In this document: piece after piece, positions 1-8,227 of the stretch
Layout of the letters: every line of letters starts with the position of its first letter
Numbering within the stretch: position 1 is the first letter of the stretch
Assembly: GCF_000420825.1 (NCBI RefSeq)
Contig: NZ_ATVR01000013.1
Location: forward strand, 26,401 to 90,400
Length of the DNA stretch: 64,000 nucleotides
Direction of reading: 5' to 3'
DNA from: Butyrivibrio sp. AE2015
Lineage (GTDB): Bacteria > Bacillota > Clostridia > Lachnospirales > Lachnospiraceae
Program-made: the position numbers and the translations under genes
The notes under the pieces: generated by a model
What the model was told of the DNA's origin: nothing
The model's database searches: none
The model's input: the letters and a program-made list of their open reading frames with translations, nothing else

Positions 1-380
1 TCTTCATCAATTTTTCCCATGTAGAGATCTGCCTGATAGGAAATCATCTTAAAGGTAAAAAAGCTGATTCCAATTGGCATAAAAGAATTATCCACAAATT
101 GTGAAAGAAGCTTAAACTCTACGAGCATTAAAGCATCAAGACATACAATAAACGCAAGAAGAAACTTATTCTTCTCCCCCTTATGAGCTCTCCCAAATAA
201 GTAGTTAACAATCACGGCTATACATAGTACTGCAAGCCCCTTTAAATCTCCCGTGGCATAAAACGTCAGACTCCCGATAAGCAGCGTAACGCTTCTATAT
301 GAAACGGGAGTCAGATAAAATGCTACTAGAAATACAGGCAAAAACCTGAATATAAAACCTAAATCCGAAAAATTTATCAT
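1..380 (-). CDS. MBOAT-family membrane O-acyltransferase, N-terminal part (cut by window edge)
   Basis: The first 126 residues can be read; the gene runs off the left edge. Hydrophobic segments lie at about residues 8-25, 31-45, 48-62 and 72-93. They are followed by the block MPIGISFFTFKMISY and then YQADLY at 101-120, which matches the start of AlgI/DltB-type MBOAT proteins (consensus LPxGISFFTFQxxSYxxDxYRG). Such proteins transfer acyl groups (acetyl to polysaccharide, D-alanine to teichoic acid) across the membrane. The ATG is preceded by a GGGG-containing ribosome site. The substrate cannot be judged because the catalytic His region is outside the window. Confidence 0.85.
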   Translation of the reverse strand, partial: MINFSDLGFIFRFLPVFLVAFYLTPVSYRSVTLLIGSLTFYATGDLKGLAVLCIAVIVNYLFGRAHKGEKNKFLLAFIVCLDALMLVEFKLLSQFVDNSFMPIGISFFTFKMISYQADLYMGKIDE

Positions 381-396
381 TTCCCCACTATGTTCC

Positions 397-425
397 TTCA
401 AAATAAGGCGATATTTCTATCGCCT
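397..425 (-). terminator. Intrinsic terminator after the zinc-ribbon/TPR gene
   Basis: A perfect 8-bp stem (AGGCGATA at 406-413 with TATCGCCT at 418-425) closes a 4-nt loop that reads GAAA on the minus strand, and is followed on that strand by TATTTTG. It lies 12 bp beyond the stop codon of the gene ending at 438, so it should end that transcript before the MBOAT gene. Confidence 0.75.
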
Positions 426-437
426 CAATCTGCTTAA

Positions 438-1853
438 TCAACCATCAGAATTATTAATTTCTGCAAGCTTGGTCTTAGCCTCCTGAGCGCTCTTTGTCTC
501 AGGGAACCTTGTGATGACCTCATCATAGACCTCTTTGGCCTTTGCAATATCACCACTGTTGTAATAAGAATTACCAAGATAATACAATGTATTCACATTG
601 GTATTGTCATACTGATATGCCTTGGAAAGATTGCTGATAGCTGTTTCATAATCACTTTCCTTATAGGCACTGTATCCGGTATTGTAATATGATGTTGCAA
701 GCTGTGGGCCTACAAGCACCATAAGATTATCATAAAGCGCTGTGAATTCAGTTGAAACATCATCACCTATCACAGTAAGATCAACGTCAGCAAGGGCTTT
801 CGCTATTCCATCCACGTCGCTTGAATCCTTGAGGTAAATTGACGCAGCCTGCATAAGAGAATTCATGGCTGCTGATGTGGAAGTTGCACCCTCATAGCCT
901 GAAACCTGACCCTCAAGTTCCTCTACCTGGCTCTTAAGAGTCTTGATCTGCTGTTCATAATCATTTATCTGCGCTGACTTTGCATCAGACTCTTCACTGA
1001 TCTGAGTTATCTTTTCCTGATTATTGGAATTGATTCCCGCAATCCTCTGTGGAAGGATCAAAAAGCATGAAGCAGCGATTCCCAAAATGATTCCAAGAAC
1101 AATTCCCCATATGGATCCTGTTCTTGTAATTGCAGTCTTTTTAACCGGCTGAATGATCATCTCATTGCCGCTGTTGTATCTTATAACGTCATCAGCATCT
1201 GCAGCTATATCAGAAACAAGCTTGCCGCTCTCACCTGGAAGGAGCATATCATCAGCTTCCTTGAGATATCTCTTGGCCATAATATTGCCAGTATCAAGCT
1301 TAAGCGCCTTGCCAGCCTCTGCCTTGGCTCTATCCCAGTTACCGCTCTTTAGATACAAAAGACATAACAAAAGATGTGCTTTAACAAAATTGCTGTTAAG
1401 TGAAAGCACCTTTTTAAGCTGTATTACAGCAAGGTCAAGGCTGTCCTGTTTGCAATAATTAAGAGCAATATTGAATTTCTTTATTGTCTGATTGATCTCA
1501 TCCAGCTTGGCCGGACTGTTTCTGACTGTATCCATAAAATAATCAGCGGTATTCTCACCTGTTTCAAGGTTCTTACTGATTACCCATTCTGAAAGCGCAG
1601 CAACAACCTCCCCGGTCTCATAATAAATAAGTCCAAGAAGGTTTCTGGCATCAATGTTATTCTTGTCCAGCTTAAGACTCTGGCGAAGGGAAGCAACAGC
1701 ACCTGAGAGGTCTCTGACACTGGCTTTTTCAAGTCCCTCGTTATAAAGTCTATTGGAAAGGCTGACCATTTTCTTGTATGTTCTGACATTTCTTCCGCAT
1801 CCCGGACAAATGTCGGTATTGTTCAATTCAGTGTTGCAATTAGCGCACCTCAT
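438..1853 (-). CDS. Zinc-ribbon, TPR-repeat, single-pass membrane protein of unknown function
   Basis: This is a 471-residue protein. A CxxC...CxxC zinc ribbon (C3, C6, C16, C19) starts it. Helical TPR-type repeats follow at about 33-95 and 125-200. A transmembrane segment lies at about 247-269, a coiled coil at about 278-322, and further TPR repeats occupy the last 100 residues (LGNSYYNSGDIAKAKEVYDE). The layout suggests a cytoplasmic zinc/TPR half and an extracytoplasmic TPR half joined by one helix. It is the last gene of a run with the 54-residue gene only 3 bp upstream, so the two are probably translationally coupled. A scaffold or assembly role is a guess; no enzymatic motif is visible. 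Confidence 0.8.
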   Translation of the reverse strand: MRCANCNTELNNTDICPGCGRNVRTYKKMVSLSNRLYNEGLEKASVRDLSGAVASLRQSLKLDKNNIDARNLLGLIYYETGEVVAALSEWVISKNLETGENTADYFMDTVRNSPAKLDEINQTIKKFNIALNYCKQDSLDLAVIQLKKVLSLNSNFVKAHLLLCLLYLKSGNWDRAKAEAGKALKLDTGNIMAKRYLKEADDMLLPGESGKLVSDIAADADDVIRYNSGNEMIIQPVKKTAITRTGSIWGIVLGIILGIAASCFLILPQRIAGINSNNQEKITQISEESDAKSAQINDYEQQIKTLKSQVEELEGQVSGYEGATSTSAAMNSLMQAASIYLKDSSDVDGIAKALADVDLTVIGDDVSTEFTALYDNLMVLVGPQLATSYYNTGYSAYKESDYETAISNLSKAYQYDNTNVNTLYYLGNSYYNSGDIAKAKEVYDEVITRFPETKSAQEAKTKLAEINNSDG

Positions 1854-1856
1854 CTG

Positions 1857-2021
1857 TTATCTTGTCCTTCTCTGATTATCAGTTTCGCTTCTTGCCTCTT
1901 TTAAAAGCTTAACAAGTACATCGGACATATCATCAAGATCCTGATTGTAGATAATGTCTTCTGTATCCTCTATTTCTAGGCTTGGTTTGAATTTTTTAAG
2001 TTCTTCTTCAAAATTCAGCAT
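1857..2021 (-). CDS. Small acidic protein, 54 residues
   Basis: The ORF starts MLNFEEELKKFKPSLE and ends SETDNQRRTR, with an acidic middle (EIEDTEDI, DLDDMSD). A good ribosome site (GAGGAT) lies 6-7 nt before the ATG, and the stop is 3 bp before the start of the zinc-ribbon/TPR gene, so it is very likely translated. It follows folC by 31 bp. No known family is recognised. The predicted helical, charged make-up would suit an adaptor or a partner of the TPR protein, but that is inference from position only. Confidence 0.65.
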   Translation of the reverse strand: MLNFEEELKKFKPSLEIEDTEDIIYNQDLDDMSDVLVKLLKEARSETDNQRRTR

Positions 2022-2052
2022 AATTATCCTCGTATTATAGATATGAGTTATT

Positions 2053-3432
2053 TCACATCATAGTTTTTATCTCGCCTGTAAGATACAAAGATCCGGCGGC
2101 AAAAACTATGTCTCCTGATTTTCTGATAGTTATTATATCCGTCACTGCATCCCTGACATTTGAATAGTACTTTATAGGCAGTCCGAAAATTCCAAACTCT
2201 TCCTTGCCATGTTCAAAAGCTCCCTTAAGTTCTGAAACAGAAACTGATCTGGAAGTCTCAAGAGTCGCAACGTATATAGCATCAAACTGGCCACTGAGAA
2301 GTATCTTATCCACAATGCTAAGATACTGTTTATCAGAAACCACGCCAAAAAGCAGTATTTTCCTGCCGTCTGCATCTATTCCTTTTACAGAATCAAGAAA
2401 TGCCTCTATTCCGTCAATATTATGAGCTCCATCCACATAAATTCCCGGACGGATCTCTTCCATTCTGCCTTCCCATTTGGCTGTAATAAGCCCCTCCTGT
2501 ATATCCTGACTGGATATAGCAGCACCATTATCCTTGAGTATTTCTGCGGCAGTTACAGCTATCGCTGCATTCTCCGCCTGATACCTGGCTTGGGTCGACA
2601 GTTTCAGGTCAACATATTTATCATAAAGGGAATTATACGAAAAAGCAATGAATTTGTTTCCGTTTTCATCGCATATTCCTCTTACATTCTCAATGTCTTT
2701 TTCCTGTATTATAACTGCCCTGGAATCCAATTCCAGCGCCTTTTTCTTTATTACTTCCGTGCTCTCTTGCTGTTTGTCAAAAAAGACTGTAGGAACTCCT
2801 TGTCTTATGATGCCGGCCTTTTCCCCTGCTATCTCTTCAATAGTATTACCAAGGTACTGCATATGGTCAAAACCTATCTCGGTGATAATGTTGATCTCAG
2901 GTCTTCCAATTGAATTAGTAGCATCAAGTCTTCCACCAAGTCCCGTTTCAAGTATGAGGTAATCCACAGGATATACGTCATAAAGGAGCATTGACATAAA
3001 GAACAAATATTCAAAATAGGTCGGGAAATAGCCATCCTTGCCATATTCCATGACTCTTTGAAGTGTTTCCACAAATACTTCCACAAACAAAGAATCTGAT
3101 ATCATCCTGCCATCAACCAAAAATCTCTCATTAACTTTAACAAGGTGAGGCGAAACAAACGTCCCCACCTTGTATCCAGCTCTCATCAGTATAGATGTAA
3201 GGTAACTGCACACCGAGCCTTTTCCGTTAGTCCCGGCAACATGGATGATCTTCATGTTCTCATCAGGATTCCCCAGAAATCCCAGAAAATCCCTTGTGTC
3301 TTCGATCGTATGTTTATCTGTGAAACCCGGAATCCGGTTAAGGAAGTCTTCGCATTCCCTAACCGAAACTCCTATTCCACTTGATGCAGATTCCAATATT
3401 CGATTTATGCTATCATTTATCTCTTTTGTCAT
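2053..3432 (-). CDS. folC: Folylpolyglutamate synthase / dihydrofolate synthase
   Basis: FolC adds glutamates to reduced folates and, in the bifunctional form, joins dihydropteroate to glutamate; it is cytoplasmic and ATP-dependent. The Mur-ligase-type P-loop HVAGTNGKGSV lies at residues 64-74. The family blocks ILETGLGGRLDATN, ITEIGFDHMQYLG and YVDGAHNIDGIEAF are all present, the last marking the C-terminal ligase domain. The length of 459 residues is normal. The gene lies 34 bp after valS on the same strand, a pairing common in Firmicutes. The ribosome site is weak (TTGGAT before the ATG), so translation may rely partly on coupling. Confidence 0.95.
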   Translation of the reverse strand: MTKEINDSINRILESASSGIGVSVRECEDFLNRIPGFTDKHTIEDTRDFLGFLGNPDENMKIIHVAGTNGKGSVCSYLTSILMRAGYKVGTFVSPHLVKVNERFLVDGRMISDSLFVEVFVETLQRVMEYGKDGYFPTYFEYLFFMSMLLYDVYPVDYLILETGLGGRLDATNSIGRPEINIITEIGFDHMQYLGNTIEEIAGEKAGIIRQGVPTVFFDKQQESTEVIKKKALELDSRAVIIQEKDIENVRGICDENGNKFIAFSYNSLYDKYVDLKLSTQARYQAENAAIAVTAAEILKDNGAAISSQDIQEGLITAKWEGRMEEIRPGIYVDGAHNIDGIEAFLDSVKGIDADGRKILLFGVVSDKQYLSIVDKILLSGQFDAIYVATLETSRSVSVSELKGAFEHGKEEFGIFGLPIKYYSNVRDAVTDIITIRKSGDIVFAAGSLYLTGEIKTMM

Positions 3433-3466
3433 AACTTATCCAAGCTGCACAAACAGTTGTCCTAAA

Positions 3467-6139
3467 TTACTTGCTAAGCTGCTTAAGACGCTCTGTGATC
3501 TGGTCGTAAGTCTGCTGATATTTCTGCTGTTTTTCTTTTTCTTCAGCAATCTTCTCTGCAGGAGCCTTTGAAAGGAACTTCTCATTGCTGAGCATATTCT
3601 GAGATCTCTTAAGTTCTCCCTCAAGCTTTTTCTGTTCCTTTGTAAGTCTTTCAATCTCAGCTGAAATATCTACAAGATCTGAGAAAGGAATATATACAGT
3701 TGCATCAGCAAGTACTACTGATACAGCATCATCAGCAATGCCTGTCTTGTCTTTCTGGCATACTGACTCTGAAGCATATGCAAGTGACTCAAAGAAAAGC
3801 TTACCTGTTGTAAAGATATCAAGAACTTCACTATTCTCACTTACAACAAACACCTTGGCCTTACGTGATGGAGCAACGTTCATCTGAGTTCTTACGTTAC
3901 GGATTCCACGAACAGCTTCCTTGATTGTCTCAATAGCCTTCTCGTCATCAGCAAAATTCCACTCATCCTTATATACAGGCCAGTCAGAGATCATGATTGA
4001 TTCCTCTTCATCCTGCATAGTGCAGAAGATTTCTTCTGTGATAAATGGCATATATGGGTGAAGGAGCTTAAGGGCTCCGATAAGTACTGTCTGAAGTGTC
4101 CAAAGAGCTGCTTCATGTGACTTTTTGTTGTCTGAGTTGTAAAGACGAGGCTTAACCATCTCAATGTACCAGTCACAGAACTCATCCCAGATGAAGTCAT
4201 AAACCTTCTGAACTGCGATTCCAAGTTCAAAATGATCCATGTTATCTGTTACTTCTTTTACAGTCTTATTAAACTTGGAAAGGATCCAGTGATCTACAGG
4301 CTCAAGTCCTGCAGGAGCAGGCTGATGGATAGCGCTCTTTGCATCTTCGCCCATGTTCATCATGATAAATCTGGAAGCATTCCAAACCTTGTTTGCAAAG
4401 TTTCGGCTGTTTTCTACTCTCTCATTGTAGAAACGCATGTCATTACCAGGTGCATTACCTGTGATAAGTGTAAGTCTCAGCGCATCAGCACCGTAATTCT
4501 CAATAATATCCAAAGGATCGATACCATTTCCAAGTGACTTACTCATCTTTCTTCCCTGAGAATCCCTTACAAGTCCGTGGAAAAGAACTGTCTTGAAAGG
4601 ATATGTTCCCATCTGCTCGTAGCTTGAGAAGATCATTCTGATTACCCAGAAGAAGATAATGTCATAACCTGTTACAAGCACATCTGTAGGGAAGAAGTAC
4701 TTAAGTTCCTTAGTCTCATGAGGCCAGCCAAGTGTCTCAAATGGCCAAAGAGCTGAAGAGAACCATGTATCAAGTGTATCTGGATCCTGAGTAAAGTGAG
4801 TCTTTCCACACTTAGGACATACAGTAGGTGCCTGCTTGGCAACAACTACTTCACCGCAATCATCACAGTAGTAAGCAGGAATTCTGTGTCCCCACCAAAG
4901 CTGTCTTGAAATACACCAGTCACGGATATTATCTGTCCAGTTGAAATATGTCTTATCCATTCTTGAAGGAATGAGCTTGATATCTCCATCCTTTACAGCC
5001 TTAACTGCAGGTTTGATGAGCTCATCCATCTTTACAAACCACTGTGCCTTGATCATAGGCTCAACAGTTGTATGGCAACGATCGTGAGTTCCAACGTTGT
5101 GAGAATAGTCCTCGATCTTAACAAGAAGTCCCATCTCATCAAGTTCTTTTACAATAGCTTCTCTTGCAGCATATCTGTCCATGCCTGCAAACTTGCCACC
5201 GTTTGAATTGATAGTTGCATCATCATTGAGGATGTTTATCTCCTCAAGACCATGACGCTTTCCAACTTCGAAGTCGTTAGGGTCATGACCTGGAGTGATC
5301 TTAACAACACCTGTACCAAATTCCATATCAACATAAGAGTCCTCAACGATAGGAAGCTCTCTGTTTACTATAGGTAAAAGAACTTTCTTGCCCTTGAAGC
5401 TCTTGTATCTGTCATCATCAGGGTTTACAGCAACCGCTGTATCACCGAGCATAGTCTCAGGACGAGTTGTAGCAAACTCGATAAACTCTGTATCTGAAAC
5501 CTTGCCATTCTCATCGATCACAGGATATTTAATGTGCCATAAGTGGCCTGCCTGCTCCTCGTATTCAACTTCTGCATCAGAAATAGAAGTCTTACAAACA
5601 GGACACCAGTTAACGATACGGCTCCCCTTATAGATATAGCCTTTCTCGTGCATCTTGCAAAAGACCTCAGTAACAGCTTCATTACAGCCTTCATCCATTG
5701 TAAAGCGCTCTCTGTCCCAATCGCAGGATGAACCGAGCTTTTTAAGCTGCTGAATGATTGTTCCGCCGTATTCTTTTTTCCACTCCCATGCTCTCTCAAG
5801 GAATTTTTCTCTTCCAAGGTCTCTCTTATCGATTCCTTCTTTTTTGAGAGTATCGATGATCTTAACCTCTGTAGCAATTGAAGCATGGTCTGTTCCAGGC
5901 TGCCAAAGTGCATTATATCCCTGCATTCTCTTGTATCTGATGAGGATGTCCTGCATTGTGTTATCAAGAGCATGTCCCATGTGAAGCTTACCGGTAATAT
6001 TTGGCGGTGGGATTACAATAGTAAAAGGTTTTTTGGTCTCATCTACTTCTGCGTGGAAATACTTTTTCTCTTCCCACTTTGAATAAAGACGAGCTTCGAT
6101 TCCCTTTGGATCATAGGTCTTAGCAAGTTCTTTTTTCAT
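3467..6139 (-). CDS. valS: Valyl-tRNA synthetase
   Basis: This class Ia enzyme charges tRNA-Val and edits mischarged threonine. The HIGH signature appears as HMGH (53-56) after PPPNITGKL, and KMSKS lies at about 531-535 within GRKMSKSLGNGIDP. The C-terminal coiled-coil arm is present (ERLTKEQKKLEGELKRS). Length, 890 residues, is usual for the family. A strong ribosome site (AAGGAGATAATT) fixes the start. Only 33 bp separate it from the upstream GGDEF gene. No T-box leader is visible in that gap or further upstream, although Firmicute valS genes often have one. Confidence 0.98.
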   Translation of the reverse strand: MKKELAKTYDPKGIEARLYSKWEEKKYFHAEVDETKKPFTIVIPPPNITGKLHMGHALDNTMQDILIRYKRMQGYNALWQPGTDHASIATEVKIIDTLKKEGIDKRDLGREKFLERAWEWKKEYGGTIIQQLKKLGSSCDWDRERFTMDEGCNEAVTEVFCKMHEKGYIYKGSRIVNWCPVCKTSISDAEVEYEEQAGHLWHIKYPVIDENGKVSDTEFIEFATTRPETMLGDTAVAVNPDDDRYKSFKGKKVLLPIVNRELPIVEDSYVDMEFGTGVVKITPGHDPNDFEVGKRHGLEEINILNDDATINSNGGKFAGMDRYAAREAIVKELDEMGLLVKIEDYSHNVGTHDRCHTTVEPMIKAQWFVKMDELIKPAVKAVKDGDIKLIPSRMDKTYFNWTDNIRDWCISRQLWWGHRIPAYYCDDCGEVVVAKQAPTVCPKCGKTHFTQDPDTLDTWFSSALWPFETLGWPHETKELKYFFPTDVLVTGYDIIFFWVIRMIFSSYEQMGTYPFKTVLFHGLVRDSQGRKMSKSLGNGIDPLDIIENYGADALRLTLITGNAPGNDMRFYNERVENSRNFANKVWNASRFIMMNMGEDAKSAIHQPAPAGLEPVDHWILSKFNKTVKEVTDNMDHFELGIAVQKVYDFIWDEFCDWYIEMVKPRLYNSDNKKSHEAALWTLQTVLIGALKLLHPYMPFITEEIFCTMQDEEESIMISDWPVYKDEWNFADDEKAIETIKEAVRGIRNVRTQMNVAPSRKAKVFVVSENSEVLDIFTTGKLFFESLAYASESVCQKDKTGIADDAVSVVLADATVYIPFSDLVDISAEIERLTKEQKKLEGELKRSQNMLSNEKFLSKAPAEKIAEEKEKQQKYQQTYDQITERLKQLSK

Positions 6140-6172
6140 AATTATCTCCTTATAAAAAGTTCTCTAATTTAC

Positions 6173-7801
6173 TTAAAGGTGTGTTGCATCATCCAGTGAC
6201 TTCTGTGAGATTACTGCCTTATGAAGCATTATGATCTCGCCTTTGGTATGCTCTTTTACCTGATAGAGAGCATTGTCCGCAGCATACATATAGTCCCAGA
6301 GTTTAGTAGTCTCCTGAGGAACAGAATTTCTGATTCCCTGGGAAATCGTCACGATTCCCTTATCGGAGTATTGGCTGGAAAGATCAAGATTTATCACAGC
6401 CTGTCTAAGCATTGTAGCATATTCCATGACTTCTTTATCAGTCATGCTTTCATATATAATAACAAATTCATCGCCGCCATATCTAAAGGCGTGAATGAGT
6501 TCATTTTCTCTGGCCATTTCATTTATTATAGAGGCAACCTGAGTGAGACACTCATCACCTGCCTGATGACCATAGGTATCGTTATACTGCTTGAAATTAT
6601 CTATGTCAAGAATCTCTACCGCCAGTGATCTCTTAAGGTCAAATGCCTTCTCAAATGCTGCATCTGCAAACTTATTAAGGCCATATCTGTTGCCCAGCCC
6701 TGTCAGAGGATCAGTAGATGCCTGTTTCTGCAAAATGACATTTTCTTTTTCAATAGCATAAAGTCTGTTTCTGATGTCTGTGAAAAACTTATAATTGGCA
6801 AGTCTTTCTTTTTCTTCATCATTAGAAGCCTGGAAGAATTCATTCAGCGCTTCGTTCTTTTTCTTTTTATCGCCAAGGCATACATATAACTCACATTTCA
6901 GCTTGGCAAAATCTTTTTTCAGATGTGCTATATTAAAATCCGCAAGAGACCTTTCAGTATTATCAACTATACGGACGGCTTCGTCAATCCAACCAATCTT
7001 AATAAAGAAACGACACATTATAAATATGTCTTCCATATTATCAAGGGGATGCTTGTCGTTCTGGATAAGAGTAAGAAGCCTTGAAGCATATCTCTGGAAC
7101 TTAACCATATCCCCTATGTAATGATATCCCCTGGTCCTTATGTCTGCAGCGGTAATACCGTTTGCAAATTCTCTGCCGGCTTTACCCTCTGCTTCCAGCT
7201 TATCAATCCCCAGAAGGCACTTTCTTACTGAATCCGGCTTGTCCAGTTCCATATAACAGTCTGCCTCAAAGCAATAACAAAACAGTATATTTCTATAGTA
7301 TAAACTGTCTTTTTTATTCTTTCTGATCTGTTTGTAGGCTGAACGGATATAAGTCAAAGCCTGTTTGGGATCCCCAGCCACATAATAGATCTGACCTATA
7401 TTAAAATCTATGAATCCGGGAACACTGCTGTCGAGCCCTTCACAATTTCTTTTTCCTGATAAAAAGAAATCCAGAGCAAGTTCGTGATTGCCATGATTTA
7501 GTGCATCGATGCCCAATAGATTAAAGCACCTTGCCAATAACTCGTTTTCTCCACAGGACTGAAGTATCTCAATTGCCTTCAACAGATTCAGATTGAATTT
7601 CCTGTAATCCGTCGTCAAAAGATAATACGCATCTGCAAAATAGTAGTAGGCGCAGCCCAAAAGATTCTGGTCATCCGCCTCTTTGGCTCTTCTGATAAAT
7701 CTGTTACAGGCATTGATATAACTATTGGACATAGTTGTTCTGGTAGTAAGAACTTCATCATATAAAGCCTGTATTTCGGAATCAAAGTTTTTAATATTCA
7801 T
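6173..7801 (-). CDS. Diguanylate cyclase with N-terminal TPR-like sensor region
   Basis: The C-terminal 170 residues form a GGDEF domain that makes cyclic di-GMP from two GTP. The signature RYGGDEF is intact at about 440-446, preceded by DPLTGLGNRYGLN and the metal-binding DIDNFKQYND. No RxxD inhibitory site stands out before the motif. The first ~330 residues are helical repeats (CFNLLGIDALNHGNHELAL, FIDFNIGQIYYVAGDPKQAL) typical of TPR-type sensing or docking modules, with no membrane segment, so the protein should be cytoplasmic. It has its own promoter and is followed by valS after 33 bp. The signal sensed is unknown. Confidence 0.92.
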   Translation of the reverse strand: MNIKNFDSEIQALYDEVLTTRTTMSNSYINACNRFIRRAKEADDQNLLGCAYYYFADAYYLLTTDYRKFNLNLLKAIEILQSCGENELLARCFNLLGIDALNHGNHELALDFFLSGKRNCEGLDSSVPGFIDFNIGQIYYVAGDPKQALTYIRSAYKQIRKNKKDSLYYRNILFCYCFEADCYMELDKPDSVRKCLLGIDKLEAEGKAGREFANGITAADIRTRGYHYIGDMVKFQRYASRLLTLIQNDKHPLDNMEDIFIMCRFFIKIGWIDEAVRIVDNTERSLADFNIAHLKKDFAKLKCELYVCLGDKKKKNEALNEFFQASNDEEKERLANYKFFTDIRNRLYAIEKENVILQKQASTDPLTGLGNRYGLNKFADAAFEKAFDLKRSLAVEILDIDNFKQYNDTYGHQAGDECLTQVASIINEMARENELIHAFRYGGDEFVIIYESMTDKEVMEYATMLRQAVINLDLSSQYSDKGIVTISQGIRNSVPQETTKLWDYMYAADNALYQVKEHTKGEIIMLHKAVISQKSLDDATHL

Positions 7802-7846
7802 CGTGGTACCTCAAATTAGCATAAGAGCCATAAAAAAACTAGAGTC

Positions 7847-7875
7847 AGTATACAACATCGTAAGGGTGCTAGCAA
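7847..7875 (-). promoter_or_regulatory. Predicted promoter of the GGDEF-TPR gene
   Basis: On the minus strand TTGCTA (7875-7870) and TATACT (7852-7847) are separated by exactly 17 bp, 46 bp before the start codon. The dyad TGACATACGTGTCA (7878-7891) lies 2 bp upstream of the -35 box, a position suited to a regulator. Confidence 0.55.
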
Positions 7876-8227
7876 CATGACATACGTGTCAACTATAATA
7901 TATGGTTTACATATAGTTATTGACCATGTTAGTCATATGTTCGTTTTTACACACCATAGTGTTGTATTTTTACACACCATTTAAAGTGCCTATTTTAGCG
8001 GTATCTTTAAAACTAAATTTCGACTAATCCCCAGTTTCCACAGAGTTATCCACATGACGCACACGTCAATTATCGGTAAACTCCGTATCAGTTTTCTACA
8101 AAAACGTCAAATTGAATATCCAATTGACACAATTTAAACATGTGTTTGGGTTACATAATTTTATAGATTTTATTATTATGTAAACCTCGCTTATTTCTTT
8201 CTATGATTTCCCACCAAAAACAGGGGC
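7876..8227. other. Non-coding dyad-rich spacer upstream of the GGDEF-TPR gene
   Basis: No gene is visible. The spacer holds a 14-nt direct repeat TTTTTACACACCAT (7944-7957 and 7967-7980), two 22-nt related copies (7875-7896 and 8052-8073) with cores TGACATACGTGTCA and TGACGCACACGTCA, a TGAC-N7-GTCA dyad (7921-7935), a GTCAA-N13-TTGAC dyad (8106-8128), an AACTATA/TATAGTT pair (7891-7897, 7912-7918), and a 12-bp inverted repeat with one mismatch (8148-8159, 8175-8186). The last could end the helicase transcript but lacks a T-run. Confidence 0.6.

Noticed and set aside
8046..8054. Perfect DnaA-box-like TTATCCACA in the dyad-rich spacer, hinting at a replication origin
   Set aside because: The same 9-mer also occurs by chance inside several coding regions of the window (for example in the MBOAT, folC and addA genes), there is no cluster, and no dnaA, dnaN or plasmid replication gene is near.
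7802..8227. Possible T-box leader for the GGDEF-valS transcript
   Set aside because: The conserved AGGGTGGNACCGCG element is not present on the minus strand.
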